DNA of 64,000 nt from Rhizobiales bacterium 62-17 (GCA_001898965.1 MKVW01000009.1:1594479-1658478), one strand, 5' to 3'; shown: positions 8,397 to 17,252, counted from the stretch's first letter. The notes: generated from the sequence alone by a model not told the origin. Program-made: numbers and translations.

Positions 8397-9290
8397 ATGG
8401 ATGACGCGCCGACCTATCTGCAATGGGAGAGGAATACGCGCCGTCCTCGCCCGGCACCGCCACCGCACAGTTGCGACTGCCAATTTCATATCTATGGCGA
8501 TCTAAACCGCTATCCGGTCAAGGAGGGGGCACTCTACGATCCCCCAAAGGCCACTTTCGAGGACATGAGGGGCGTGCTCGGGAAACTTGGTTTTGAGCGC
8601 GGCGTCATCGTACATCCCATGCCCTATGATACCGATCACCGGCTGTTGATCGATACGCTGGCGGGCATTCCCAACAACGATCACATCCGCGCCGTCGGCA
8701 TCATCAAGGATCACGTCAGCGATGGTGAGCTTGAGCGGTTGAATGCGCTCGGCGTGCGGGCCGCGCGCTTCAATATCGGCAGATATTACAAGGAGCGACG
8801 TTCGCCGGAGTCTTTAGTCCGTTCGCTGGAGCGGGCCCGTGAAATCGGCTGGCATGCGCGGCTGCATGTCGCCGGTCCCGATATCATTGACTATGCGGAT
8901 ATCCTGTCGTCGGTGCGCGATCTGACGTTTGTCGTCGATCACATGGGCCATGTCGATTTCAGCAACGGTCTACAGGCATCCACATGCCAGTGGCTTCTCG
9001 ACAGATTGCGCCATCACGGCTGGTGGATGATGCTCTCCAACGGCGCCAGGCTGTCGCGGATGACGGATGATTGGGACGATGCCGTACCGTTTGGGCAGGC
9101 CTTTGTCGAAGCGGCCCCAGATCGCATGATCTGGGGATCGGATTGGCCGCATGTGCGCTGGCGCAAGAGCCGGATGCCGAACGATGCCGAATTCGTCGAG
9201 CTGATGTATCGCTACGTCGATCATGATGCCGGTCTCATCCAGAAAATCCTGGTCGACAATCCGGCGCGGCTGCATGGATTCCCAGCTTAG
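8397..9290 (+). CDS. Amidohydrolase-2 family hydrolase (2-pyrone-4,6-dicarboxylate lactonase-like)
   Basis: A 297-residue TIM-barrel hydrolase. The first-strand motif is DCQFHIYGD, with VVDHMGHVDF mid-protein and WGSDWPHVRWR near the C-terminus, the pattern of the LigI (PDC lactonase) and 4-sulfomuconolactonase group of amidohydrolases. Those enzymes open lactones formed from protocatechuate, gallate or sulfocatechol. The ATG at 8397 follows GGAG; upstream in-frame codons lack a binding site. It leads a three-gene set with a Bug receptor and a class II aldolase, which fits a gallate/protocatechuate-like meta pathway, but no ring-cleavage dioxygenase is adjacent, so the substrate is open. Confidence 0.82.
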   Translation: MDDAPTYLQWERNTRRPRPAPPPHSCDCQFHIYGDLNRYPVKEGALYDPPKATFEDMRGVLGKLGFERGVIVHPMPYDTDHRLLIDTLAGIPNNDHIRAVGIIKDHVSDGELERLNALGVRAARFNIGRYYKERRSPESLVRSLERAREIGWHARLHVAGPDIIDYADILSSVRDLTFVVDHMGHVDFSNGLQASTCQWLLDRLRHHGWWMMLSNGARLSRMTDDWDDAVPFGQAFVEAAPDRMIWGSDWPHVRWRKSRMPNDAEFVELMYRYVDHDAGLIQKILVDNPARLHGFPA

Positions 9291-9372
9291 CGCAAACAGG
9301 CTCGATAGAACGAGCACGGAGGATGGAAAGATCGACGTTCGACGACAATGACATCACCCTGGGGAGGAGCGG

Positions 9373-10404
9373 ATGTATAAGCTCATTCTGGCCGGATTGT
9401 TGGTCGTGTTCGCATGGGGAAATGCCGCGCGCGCCGAGACCGTTGAGGACTTCTACAAAGGCAAACGGATCACGATCTACGTTGGCTCGTCGCCAGGTGG
9501 AGGAACCGACACCTACGGTCGTGTGATCGGTCAGTTTCTCGGCAATCATCTGCCGGGCAAGCCCAGCATCGTCGTCGCCAATGTGCCGGGCGCCAATGGC
9601 CTGGTGGTGGCCAATCAATTGGCGAAATCCCTGCCGAAGGATGGAACGGCGCTTGGCACGTTCGATCGCAACGCCGCGCTTCATTCGATCTGGGGCAATC
9701 CGGCGGCGCGTTTTGTCGCCGCCGATCTGGCGTGGATCGGCAGCGCCAATGTTGACACCAGCACCTGCGTGACATGGCATACGACGGGGATCGACACGCT
9801 GGAAAAATTCATGACGCGCGAGATCGTGCTCGGCTCATCGGCGGTCTATCACGCCAATCTGCTGAATGCCTTGTTCGGCGCCAAACTGAAACAAGTGTTG
9901 GGCTATCAGGGTGGCAACGACGTCGTTCTCGCCTTGGAGCGGGGCGAGGTGCAGGGCCGTTGCAACTGGTCCTGGTCGTCGATCATCGCGACGCGGCCGG
10001 CCTGGGTGCGGGACAAGAAGATCAACATCATCCTGCAATTCGCCGAGGAAAAGCATCCTGAACTTCAGGACGTGCCTCTGGTCAGGGAACTCGCCAAGAC
10101 GCCGGAGCAGAAACAAATTCTTGATTTGGTTCTCACCAGCCAGACCATGGCGCGCCCCTTCGCGGCGCCGCCGGATGTCCCGCCGGAGCGGGTGGCGGCG
10201 CTGCGCGAAGCCTTCATGGCGGTGTCGAAAGACCCTGACTTTCTTGCTATGGCCCAGGCGCAACAGCTCGAAATCTCATTCGTCGAGGGCGCTCGTATTC
10301 AAGACAGCATCCAGCGCATCTCCCATGCGCCGAAAGAACTCGTCAGGACGCTCCGCGATGTTATGTTGGGACCTGAAGCCTCCGCCGAGATGGATCGTAA
10401 ATAG
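9373..10404 (+). CDS. Bug/TctC-family periplasmic solute receptor
   Basis: A 343-residue exported binding protein with a signal peptide (MYKLILAGLLVVFAWGNAARAE) and the Bug beta-strand pattern: ITIYVGSSPGGGTDTYGR near residue 35, then NVPGANGLVVANQLAK. It is a diverged member: the usual carboxylate-binding loops are present but the C-terminal half differs from the typical family. GGGGAGGAG precedes the start. Bug receptors deliver carboxylates to tripartite tricarboxylate (TctAB) transporters; none is encoded nearby, so the receptor is an orphan. Position between a lactonase-like hydrolase and an aldolase suggests a matching aromatic or dicarboxylic ligand. Confidence 0.85.
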   Translation: MYKLILAGLLVVFAWGNAARAETVEDFYKGKRITIYVGSSPGGGTDTYGRVIGQFLGNHLPGKPSIVVANVPGANGLVVANQLAKSLPKDGTALGTFDRNAALHSIWGNPAARFVAADLAWIGSANVDTSTCVTWHTTGIDTLEKFMTREIVLGSSAVYHANLLNALFGAKLKQVLGYQGGNDVVLALERGEVQGRCNWSWSSIIATRPAWVRDKKINIILQFAEEKHPELQDVPLVRELAKTPEQKQILDLVLTSQTMARPFAAPPDVPPERVAALREAFMAVSKDPDFLAMAQAQQLEISFVEGARIQDSIQRISHAPKELVRTLRDVMLGPEASAEMDRK

Positions 10405-10477
10405 GTCTATCCGATCATATCCGGGGCTTTCCGAAAAAGACGACGCAGCTCGTCGGATAAGATGAATTGGAGGATCG

Positions 10478-11230
10478 ATGCCTGAGCCGGTTGAATTGCC
10501 ATCCAAAAGCATGACGCGCCTGGCGGCTGAACTTGCCGCCGTCTCGCGAATGCTCGAAACCATGAATATTCTGAGTTACAGCGGCCATATCGCCGTGCGT
10601 ATCCCGGATCGCGAGGCCTTGATGGTTCAACGGCGTACCGATAGCCGCGCTGAATTGACGCCCGATCGCATGTTGCTCGTCGACTTCGACGGTAAGGTGA
10701 TTCAAGGCGACGGTAAACCGCCGTCCGAGACGTCGATCCACATCGAAGCCTTCCGGGCGCGTCCGGACGTCAATACCTCGCTGCACAGTCACATGGATCT
10801 GGCTATCGCTTTCACGATGATGAAGGGCGTGCAGCTGCTGCCGATGCGGGCGCGCGCGACGCGCTGGAAAAGCGGCATCCCGACCCATCCCGATCCGAGC
10901 CACATCAAGTATCCGCAGCAGGGACGCGAACTCGCGGCGACGCTTGGGCCACACCATGTGGCGCTGATGCGTGCGCATGGTCTGCTGCTCGTGGCGGAAT
11001 CACTGCCGGCGCTGTTCAGCGACGCCGTGCATTTTCAGGAAAATGCGCAAGCCCAAATGGACGTGATGCAAGCTGGCGCCGCGCCAGAACCGCTGAGCGA
11101 TACGGAAATCGATAAGATCCTCGCGCTGGAAGATCGCCCGCATCATGTGGCCAAGTTGTGGAACTACTATATCCGCAAAGGCCTGGCGGCGGGCTCGGTG
11201 GACAAGGGCTGGAACTTGCTCGCGGCATAG
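10478..11230 (+). CDS. Class II aldolase/adducin family protein
   Basis: A 250-residue cytosolic enzyme. Zinc ligands of the family are visible: the HSHMD pair near residue 106, and a later His in MRAHGLLLV; the catalytic region PPSETSIHIEAF precedes them. The ATG follows TTGGAGG. Relatives include L-fuculose-phosphate aldolase and decarboxylating enzymes acting on 3,4-dihydroxyphthalate or 3-hydroxy-acids. Together with the lactonase-like gene two places upstream it could close an aromatic or hydroxy-acid pathway, either by C-C cleavage or by decarboxylation. Substrate unknown. Confidence 0.85.
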   Translation: MPEPVELPSKSMTRLAAELAAVSRMLETMNILSYSGHIAVRIPDREALMVQRRTDSRAELTPDRMLLVDFDGKVIQGDGKPPSETSIHIEAFRARPDVNTSLHSHMDLAIAFTMMKGVQLLPMRARATRWKSGIPTHPDPSHIKYPQQGRELAATLGPHHVALMRAHGLLLVAESLPALFSDAVHFQENAQAQMDVMQAGAAPEPLSDTEIDKILALEDRPHHVAKLWNYYIRKGLAAGSVDKGWNLLAA

Positions 11231-11271
11231 AGAAGAGAAATCGCATCAGCAATGCGGGCGGGGTTTGATAA

Positions 11272-11342
11272 CTGGATTGCTTCGTCACTACGTTCCCCGC
11301 AATGACGAAGCCCGTCATTGCGAGCGAAGCGAAGCAATCCAG
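11272..11342. repeat. Nested palindromic intergenic repeat
   Basis: Outer arms CTGGATTGCTTCG (11272-11284) and CGAAGCAATCCAG (11330-11342) are perfect inverted repeats; inner arms GCAATGACG (11299-11307) and CGTCATTGC (11313-11321) form a second stem. This closely resembles the dispersed palindromic repeats found in many copies between genes of Bradyrhizobium and Rhodopseudomonas. It lies between the aldolase and the convergent LysR gene, where it may also stabilise or end transcripts. Confidence 0.75.
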
Positions 11343-11380
11343 GGCCGTTCGCTGCAACCCAAAACCATCATGGTCCAGAA

Positions 11381-12325
11381 CTACTTCTTTTGCCGCGTCT
11401 TCTTGGCGTCGTTCACCTCGCGGCAGACGGGAAAGAGCGGCGCGGATTCGACCAGGAACGCAATCAGGGCTTCGACGCGCGCGGGGCGCGGGCCGCCCGG
11501 CGGCATCACTAGATGTAACCCCGCAGGCGGCGAGGGCCAATCCGGGAGCAGCACTTCGAGCTTCTTCTGATCGAGGGCTTCATACAGCAGAAAATCCGGC
11601 AGGGCCGCGATACCGCAGCCGGCGATGGCAGCTTCCACCATGGCTTCGCCACTATTGCTGACGAGCGGGCCGTTGATGCGCACGCTGGCTTCCTCGCCAC
11701 GCGTATTCTCGAAGCGCCAGGTGCGCGGATTGGGGACGTTCGTGTAGACGAAACATTGATGTTCCGCCAATTGCAGCGGATGCGTCGGCCGTCCGTGTTT
11801 TTCCAGATAACTCGGTGCCGCGACGATATAGCGATGCACGTCGGCAAGACGGCGCGCGACCAAAGATGAATCCGGCAACACAGCGATGCGCAAGGCGAGG
11901 TCGAAACCCTCGCCGATCAGATCGACCATCGTGTCGCTGAGCTGCAGATCCACCGAGACATGAGGATAGGTTTCAAAAAACCTCGGCAGCAGCGGCGCGA
12001 TGGTGCGCATGCCAAATGACATCGGCGCAGCCAGCCGCACCAGGCCGCGCGGCGAGGAGGATTCCGCCTGGGCGTCGCTTTCCGCCGCCTCGCCCGACAC
12101 CAGGATATGTTCGGCCCGCTCCGCCAGCCGCCGCCCGGCGTCGGTGAGGGACAGGCGTCGTGAAGTGCGGTTGAGCAGGCGCGTGCCGAGCTTCTGTTCG
12201 AGCCGGCTCACCGCTTTCGAGACGGTGGCTTTCGAGGCGCCCAGTTCGGTGGCCGCACCGGCAAAGGAGCGGGTGCGGACGACCAGGGCAAAGATAGCCA
12301 GAGCTTCGAGATCGGGTAGGCGCAT
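11381..12325 (-). CDS. LysR-family transcriptional regulator
   Basis: A 314-residue LysR protein. The N-terminal winged helix (residues 1-60) reads LEALAIFALVVRTRSFAGAA then ASKATVSKAVSRLEQKLGTRLLNRTSRRLSLT; the effector domain follows from about residue 90. It is divergent from the pirin gene at 12438, with 112 bases between. LysR/pirin/quinone-reductase neighbourhoods are common in proteobacteria, where the regulator controls the divergent gene and responds to electrophiles or quinones. The C-terminus (KKTRQKK) is unusually basic. A candidate binding site is at 12339-12362. Confidence 0.92.
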   Translation of the reverse strand: MRLPDLEALAIFALVVRTRSFAGAATELGASKATVSKAVSRLEQKLGTRLLNRTSRRLSLTDAGRRLAERAEHILVSGEAAESDAQAESSSPRGLVRLAAPMSFGMRTIAPLLPRFFETYPHVSVDLQLSDTMVDLIGEGFDLALRIAVLPDSSLVARRLADVHRYIVAAPSYLEKHGRPTHPLQLAEHQCFVYTNVPNPRTWRFENTRGEEASVRINGPLVSNSGEAMVEAAIAGCGIAALPDFLLYEALDQKKLEVLLPDWPSPPAGLHLVMPPGGPRPARVEALIAFLVESAPLFPVCREVNDAKKTRQKK

Positions 12326-12338
12326 GGGTCAATTCCGG

Positions 12339-12362
12339 AAACGATGAGTTTCATTAGTTTCT
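12339..12362. promoter_or_regulatory. Candidate LysR operator GAAAC-N5-GTTTC-N4-GTTTC
   Basis: GAAAC at 12339-12343 and GTTTC at 12349-12353 are an inverted repeat centred in the divergent LysR/pirin promoter region, with another GTTTC at 12358-12362. Dyad plus extra half-site is typical of LysR recognition and activation sites. The assignment rests on position and symmetry only. Confidence 0.4.
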
Positions 12363-12437
12363 ATTTTTATACCACACGTTCTGGCTTAAGTCTTCGGTCA
12401 ACGAGGGCGCCATTTCGGGGCCTGAAGGAAAGCCACA

Positions 12438-13133
12438 ATGATCGAGACCCGTCCGTTCGACCGCTTGATGAGCGCCGACCACGGTTGGCTCAAGGCAAGA
12501 CATCACTTTTCTTTTGGGGATCATTACGACCCTGATCGCGTTCATCATGGCGCGCTGCGGGTCTGGAATGACGACGAGATTGCGCCGAATTCGGGCTTCC
12601 CGCCGCATCCCCACGCCAATATGGAAATCATCACTTATGTTCGCGAGGGTGCCATCACGCACCAGGACAATCTGGGCAACAAGGGCCGCACCCAAGCCGG
12701 TGACGTTCAGGTGATGAGTGCCGGCACGGGCATCCGCCATGCCGAATACAATCTTGAGCCGGAGACGACGAAGATCTTTCAGATCTGGATCATCCCGACG
12801 CGCGAAGGCGGCGAGCCTTCCTGGGGATCGAAGCGGTTCCCGAAGGGCGACAATGCCGGCAAGTTCGTCACTCTGGCGAGCGGCATTGCCGGCGACGCCG
12901 AGGCGCTGCCGATCCGCGCCGATGCCCGCGTGCTCGGTGCGACGCTGAAGAAGGGCGAGAGCACCGAATACGATCTGCGTGGTCGCAACGGCTATCTCGT
13001 GCCCGCCAGCGGCGCGGTTGAAGTCAATGGCGTCAAGCTCGGCACCCGCGATGGTGCGGCGATCGCCAACGAAAACGTCGTGCGCGTCACCGCGCTTGAG
13101 GATGCTGAACTGGTCCTCGTCGACGCTGCCTAA
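12438..13133 (+). CDS. Pirin family protein
   Basis: A 231-residue bicupin. The metal ligands of pirin are all present: His57 and His59 in PPHPHANME, His101 and Glu103 in GIRHAEYN. The second cupin half is the conserved short form. Homologous YhaK/YhhW-type proteins have quercetinase activity in vitro or act as redox sensors. The start follows GAAGGAAAG. It sits between the divergent LysR regulator and wrbA, so a role in quinone or electrophile stress is likely. The direct substrate is unknown. Confidence 0.92.
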   Translation: MIETRPFDRLMSADHGWLKARHHFSFGDHYDPDRVHHGALRVWNDDEIAPNSGFPPHPHANMEIITYVREGAITHQDNLGNKGRTQAGDVQVMSAGTGIRHAEYNLEPETTKIFQIWIIPTREGGEPSWGSKRFPKGDNAGKFVTLASGIAGDAEALPIRADARVLGATLKKGESTEYDLRGRNGYLVPASGAVEVNGVKLGTRDGAAIANENVVRVTALEDAELVLVDAA

Positions 13134-13220
13134 CACAAGGCTTTGTCATGCGCGGGTTATGCCCGCGCATGATGCTTGTCTGCTCACCTCTCACTCTCTG
13201 AATGTCAAAAGGAGCCTGTC

Positions 13221-13820
13221 ATGGCGAAAGTTCTGGTGCTGTATTATTCGGCTTATGGCCATATCGAGAAGATGGCGGAAGCCGTTGCTGAAGGCGCGCG
13301 TGCCGCCGGCGCGACCGTCGACATCAAGCGCGTACCGGAACTGGTGCCGGAAGAGATCGCCAAGAAATCCTATTACAAGCTCGATCAGAAGGCGCCGATC
13401 GCCACCATCGACGACCTTGCCAATTACGATGCCATCATCGTCGGCACGGGTACGCGCTTTGGCCGCATGGCCTCGCAGATGGCGAACTTCCTCGACCAGG
13501 CCGGCGGACTCTGGGCCAAGGGCGCGTTGAACGGCAAGGTCGGCGCGGCCTTCACCTCGACCGCCACGCAGCACGGTGGTCAGGAGACAACGCTGTTTTC
13601 CATCATCACCAACCTCTTGCATTTCGGCCTCGTGATCGTTGGCCTCAACTATGGTTTCGCCGACCAGATGAAGCTCGACGAAGTCGTCGGCGGCGCGCCC
13701 TATGGTGCGACGACGATTACGGGCGGCGACGGTTCGCGTCAGCCCTCCGATGTCGAGCTGGAAGGCGCCCGTTATCAGGGCCGCCAGGTCGCCGAAGTGG
13801 CGAAGAAACTGTTCGGCTGA
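13221..13820 (+). CDS. wrbA: NAD(P)H:quinone oxidoreductase, WrbA type
   Basis: A 199-residue flavodoxin-like FMN protein that reduces quinones by two electrons and so avoids semiquinone radicals. FMN-binding segments are clear: [14 protein letters not shown] at about 8-21, [13 protein letters not shown] near residue 76 and [12 protein letters not shown] near 113, all characteristic of WrbA. The ATG at 13221 follows AAAAGGAG; an upstream in-frame ATG at 13176 has no family residues. It is 87 bases after pirin and followed by a strong terminator. Quinone protection makes sense beside aromatic catabolism. Confidence 0.94.
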   Translation: MAKVLVLYYSAYGHIEKMAEAVAEGARAAGATVDIKRVPELVPEEIAKKSYYKLDQKAPIATIDDLANYDAIIVGTGTRFGRMASQMANFLDQAGGLWAKGALNGKVGAAFTSTATQHGGQETTLFSIITNLLHFGLVIVGLNYGFADQMKLDEVVGGAPYGATTITGGDGSRQPSDVELEGARYQGRQVAEVAKKLFG

Positions 13821-13842
13821 TTTTCGTTTCATCCCGCATTCC

Positions 13843-13879
13843 GAAAGCCCGGCTGGTTCGTCCCGCCGGGCTTTCTTTT
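13843..13879 (+). terminator. Rho-independent terminator after wrbA
   Basis: An 11-bp perfect stem (GAAAGCCCGGC at 13843-13853, GCCGGGCTTTC at 13865-13875) with an 11-base loop, followed by TTTT, 22 bases after the wrbA stop. Confidence 0.85.
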
Positions 13880-14040
13880 GGCTTGGCGAGAAAACTCGCA
13901 GCCAGACCATTTACACCGTTGCGCAAGTATGTAAGATTTTTTATGAAATATCACGTGCAAGGGCAGGCAACTGCCGTGGCTGGACAGGCAAAGGGGCTTG
14001 TTCGGGCTCGGTTCCGTGCGCGCCAACAACGAGGGCTTTC

Positions 14041-15054
14041 GTGCGGTCCAACTCACGCAATGGCATCACTCGGCGTATCGCCATGTCTTGGGGCATGTCT
14101 TGGGGCTCGTCTCTGGCTCTAGCCGGCTTGGCGAGCACGCAGCTTCGTGCCGCCGATTATCCAACGCGCACCGTGACTTTGATCGTGCCCTATGCCGCCG
14201 GTGGCACCGCTGACATTCTGGCGCGCATCACCGCCGAAATTCTTGGCGAGAAACTAGGCCGAAGCTTCGTCGTCGAGAACAAGCCCGGTGCCTCCGGCAT
14301 GATCGGCTGCAATGCCGTCGCCAAGGCCGCGCCAGATGGTTACACCTTGCTGTTCACCGCCGGTGGCCCCCTCACCATCGGTCCGCATCTGACCAAGAAC
14401 GCGCAATACCGCACGGAAGCGGACTTCACGCCTTTGGCTTTGATGACGGAAGTGCCGAGCTTCCTCGTCGTCAATCCGAACAATCCGGCGAAGACCGTTG
14501 CCGATCTCATCGCGGCTGGCAAAGCGCAGCCGAAGAAGCTGAACTTCGCTTCGCCCGGCGTCGGCACGTCCGTTCATTTGCTTGCGGAGCTGTTTCGCCT
14601 GGAAGCGGGCTTTGAAGCGACGCATGTGCCTTATCGCGGCGGCGCGCCGGCCGTGAACGATCTCATCAGCGGCCATGTCGATTTTCTGTTCGAGAATGTG
14701 CCGCAGCTTCTGCCGCAGGTGACGGCGGGTACTTTGCGCGCGCTGGCCGTGACCGCGCCGTCGCGATTGCCCTCCGCGCCTAATGTACCGACGCTCGAGG
14801 AAGCGGGCTTGCGCAATATTGGTGTTGGCACGTGGTACGGCTTGCTGGGACCGGCCGGACTGCCTACGGAAATATCGACGCTCGTTGCTCAAGCGTTGCG
14901 TGGCGGCCTCACGGAAGCGACGCAGGTGAAACGCCTCGCCGATCTCGGTGTCACCGCCGATCTGAAAACCGGCAAGGATTTCGCCGCTTTCCTCGCGGGC
15001 GATGGCGCGCGTTGGAAATCCGTTATCGAGCGCGCCCGGATCGAAGCCCCATGA
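14041..15054 (+). CDS. Bug/TctC-family periplasmic solute receptor
   Basis: A typical Bug receptor of about 337 residues with family motifs TLIVPYAAGGTADILAR, VVENKPGASGMIGCNAVAKA, THVPYRGGAPAVNDLISGHVDF and LPSAPNVPTLEEAG. The open frame extends back to 13702 but that part overlaps wrbA and the terminator. The GTG at 14041 gives RRIAMSWGMSWGSSLALAGLAS, a plausible export signal; ATG at 14083 is an alternative. No TctA/TctB genes are nearby. It is followed 47 bases later by a second Bug gene and then by the GntR regulator, so both may supply the substrate of the operon at 17253. Confidence 0.85.
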   Translation: MRSNSRNGITRRIAMSWGMSWGSSLALAGLASTQLRAADYPTRTVTLIVPYAAGGTADILARITAEILGEKLGRSFVVENKPGASGMIGCNAVAKAAPDGYTLLFTAGGPLTIGPHLTKNAQYRTEADFTPLALMTEVPSFLVVNPNNPAKTVADLIAAGKAQPKKLNFASPGVGTSVHLLAELFRLEAGFEATHVPYRGGAPAVNDLISGHVDFLFENVPQLLPQVTAGTLRALAVTAPSRLPSAPNVPTLEEAGLRNIGVGTWYGLLGPAGLPTEISTLVAQALRGGLTEATQVKRLADLGVTADLKTGKDFAAFLAGDGARWKSVIERARIEAP

Positions 15055-15101
15055 TGCCGAGGCGTGTCTGCCTCTTACGAACACTTGAGGATTGGAGCCT
15101 G

Positions 15102-16109
15102 ATGATGAGGAAGCAGTCGATGCGGCGACAGAGCGGTATGAAACAAGCGTTGCGCGGATTGGCCTTCGCTGCCCTTGGTTTCGCCGGTTTGGGCATGGCG
15201 CAGGCGCAGACCTTCCCGTCGCGCAGCGTCACCATCGTATCGCCCTATCAAGCTGGTGGGACGAGTGACATCATCTCGCGTCTGCTGGCGCAGAAATTAG
15301 GCGATCTCTGGAAGCAGTCGGTCATCGTCGAAAATCGCCCCGGCGCCAATGGCAGTGTCGGCGTTCTGGCGGTGGCGCGCGGCCCGGCTGATGGCCACAC
15401 GCTGCTCGCGGTGGCGTCCAGCGCCTTGACGCTCAATCCCTTACTCTATCGTTCTCTTGGCTATGATGTTGGTCGCGATCTGGCACCGGTGACGCGCACC
15501 GGTTCCGTGCCCAACGTGGTCGTCGTTCACCCGTCCGTTCCGGCGAAGACGATTGCCGAATTGGTCGCTCTGACGAAAGCCAAGCCCGGCAGCCTCAATT
15601 ATGCCTCGCAAGGCAATGGCTCGAACGGCCATCTCAATGGCGAAATGTTTCGTCAGTTGACCGGCGCCGACATGGTCCATGTGCCTTATAAGGGCAGCGC
15701 GCCGGCGGTGGCCGATCTCATCAGCGGCCATGTGCAGGTGATGTTCGACAACCTGCCGTCGGTGCTTGAGCAGATTCGCGCCGGTCAATTGCGGGCGCTG
15801 GCGGTGACGACGGCGCAACGCGCCGAGCCCTTGCCCGACGTGCTGACGATGGCCGAGGCCGGTGTCGCCGGTTTTGAAACCAGCGCCTGGTTCGCCGTCC
15901 TTGTTGCCAAGGGAACGCCCGAGCCACTGCGTGCGGATTTGGAAAAGGCCATCGTGCAGGCGCTGGGCGATGCGGAACTGCGCGGCAAGCTGGCGCAAGT
16001 CGGCATCACTGCCCTGGGCGATGGTTCTGCCGCCATGGTTCAGCGGATCGATGCGGAAACGCGCGTGTGGCGCGAGGTCATTCAACGCGCCAAGATCAGT
16101 ATTGAATGA
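15102..16109 (+). CDS. Bug/TctC-family periplasmic solute receptor
   Basis: A 335-residue receptor, second of a tandem pair. The ATG at 15102 follows TTGAGGATTGGAG; the signal peptide is MKQALRGLAFAALGFAGLGMAQAQ after a short basic leader. Family motifs are VTIVSPYQAGGTSDIISR, VIVENRPGANGSVGVLAVA, VHVPYKGSAPAVADLISGHVQV and LPDVLTMAEAGV. It differs from the receptor upstream throughout, so the pair is not a recent duplication. Like it, it lacks a membrane partner in the window. Probable ligand: a carboxylate; identity unknown. Confidence 0.9.
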   Translation: MMRKQSMRRQSGMKQALRGLAFAALGFAGLGMAQAQTFPSRSVTIVSPYQAGGTSDIISRLLAQKLGDLWKQSVIVENRPGANGSVGVLAVARGPADGHTLLAVASSALTLNPLLYRSLGYDVGRDLAPVTRTGSVPNVVVVHPSVPAKTIAELVALTKAKPGSLNYASQGNGSNGHLNGEMFRQLTGADMVHVPYKGSAPAVADLISGHVQVMFDNLPSVLEQIRAGQLRALAVTTAQRAEPLPDVLTMAEAGVAGFETSAWFAVLVAKGTPEPLRADLEKAIVQALGDAELRGKLAQVGITALGDGSAAMVQRIDAETRVWREVIQRAKISIE

Positions 16110-16146
16110 TTAAAAACGGCGTTGGGCGGGCGCTTCGACAGATATT

Positions 16147-16169
16147 TCATCAGTTATTTTTAGTGATGA
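16147..16169. promoter_or_regulatory. Candidate GntR operator 1: TCATCA-N11-TGATGA
   Basis: An inverted repeat with 6-bp arms in the promoter of the GntR gene at 16257. It shares the composite TCATC-N9-TAGTGAT with the site at 17213-17242 in front of the next operon. Two related dyads flanking one regulator gene are good evidence for autoregulation and operon control. Confidence 0.55.
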
Positions 16170-16256
16170 CTAAGTCTTGCGCTGACGCTGCGTAAGGAAT
16201 AGTCATCGGGCTATTTCCCGGCGGACGATTCCCGTCGCTGATGAGGAGCTGGGCCG

Positions 16257-17057
16257 ATGGCCGCGACCCCGAAGCCGAAAAAAGCGGCCTCTGCGCCGAA
16301 ACGACGATCTGCTCCGGCGACGGAGCGGAAGGTCGCGGGCGGTGTTTCGGTGGGTCAATCAGAGAGCAAATCGGAAGCGAAGTCGCTCGTTCAGCAGGCT
16401 TATGAAAGCATCAAAGAGCGGATCATCAATCTGCACTTTCTGCCTGGTCAGTATTTGAACGAAGCGGCGATCTGCGCACAGCTTAAATTGGGCCGCACGC
16501 CCGTCCATCAAGCGTTGCAGCGGTTACAGATGGAAGGGCTTGTCGACGTGTTGCCGCGCAAGGGCATCATCGTTCAGCCTGACAGTCTCGCCGAAATCAT
16601 GAAGATCCTGGATTCCCGTGTGACCGTGGAACCGGAACTGGCGCGCTCCGCCGCGCGCCGCGTGAAGGCCGGGGAGATCACGGCGGATCAATTGAAGCGC
16701 GTGATGGAAATCGCTACCGCAACCGCCGATGAAGACCCGCCCGATATCGGCGCCTTCACGGCCAACGATCGCTGGTTCCATCGCGAAGTCGCGCAAATGT
16801 CCGGCAATGCGATCATGAGCGATTTCGCCCGCCTGCTGCACGAGCGCTCGACCCGCTTCTGGTATCTCAACCTGTGGCAGACGATCGACGTGCCGCTGAC
16901 CAATCGCCAGCATGCCGAAATCGCCGCGGCGGTGATCGCCGGCGATGGCGAACTGGCGGCGCAGCGCATGCTCGATCACATCTCGGCGCTGCGCTCGCGC
17001 CTGGAAAAACTGCAGCGCATGTCGCCCAACGCCTTCCGCCAGCCGCCGTCCATCTGA
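16257..17057 (+). CDS. GntR-family transcriptional regulator, FCD (FadR-like) type
   Basis: A 266-residue regulator. After a 40-residue basic, alanine-rich tail, the winged helix spans about residues 42-105 (YESIKERIINLHFLPGQYLNE, RTPVHQALQRLQMEGLV), followed by an all-helical FCD effector domain with the usual metal-site residues (ANDRWFHREVAQMSGN, then HAEIAAAVIAGD). The ATG follows GAGGAG. It sits between two Bug receptor genes and the eight-gene catabolic operon, and related inverted repeats occur in both promoters (16147-16169, 17213-17242). FCD regulators usually bind small carboxylates; the effector here is probably the pathway acid. Confidence 0.92.
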   Translation: MAATPKPKKAASAPKRRSAPATERKVAGGVSVGQSESKSEAKSLVQQAYESIKERIINLHFLPGQYLNEAAICAQLKLGRTPVHQALQRLQMEGLVDVLPRKGIIVQPDSLAEIMKILDSRVTVEPELARSAARRVKAGEITADQLKRVMEIATATADEDPPDIGAFTANDRWFHREVAQMSGNAIMSDFARLLHERSTRFWYLNLWQTIDVPLTNRQHAEIAAAVIAGDGELAAQRMLDHISALRSRLEKLQRMSPNAFRQPPSI

Positions 17058-17212
17058 CGCGGTTTTCCAGGGCTTTCGCAGGGACCGCGCGGCCACGGCC
17101 ATGTAGCTGATGACGCGGCGTTTCCATCGCTCGTGAAGCTGTCACGCGGAAGCATTTCAATGTGTCGCCAGTGGAAGCCTACGGACAAAGCACTTGCTTT
17201 TTAAATCACCTG

Positions 17213-17242
17213 AAATATCATCTAATCTGTTTAGTGATATTT
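17213..17242. promoter_or_regulatory. Candidate GntR operator 2: AAATATCA-N14-TGATATTT
   Basis: A perfect 8-bp inverted repeat ending 10 bases before the cupin ATG at 17253. It contains TCATC-N9-TAGTGAT, also found at 16148-16167 in front of the GntR gene. Its place over the expected transcription start fits repression of the operon 17253-23677. Confidence 0.6.
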
Positions 17243-17252
17243 GGATGACAAG

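Noticed and set aside
13702-14040. N-terminal extension of the Bug receptor at 14041 into wrbA
   Set aside because: The extension overlaps wrbA and its terminator and contains no signal peptide or family residues; a start near 14041-14083 is preferred.
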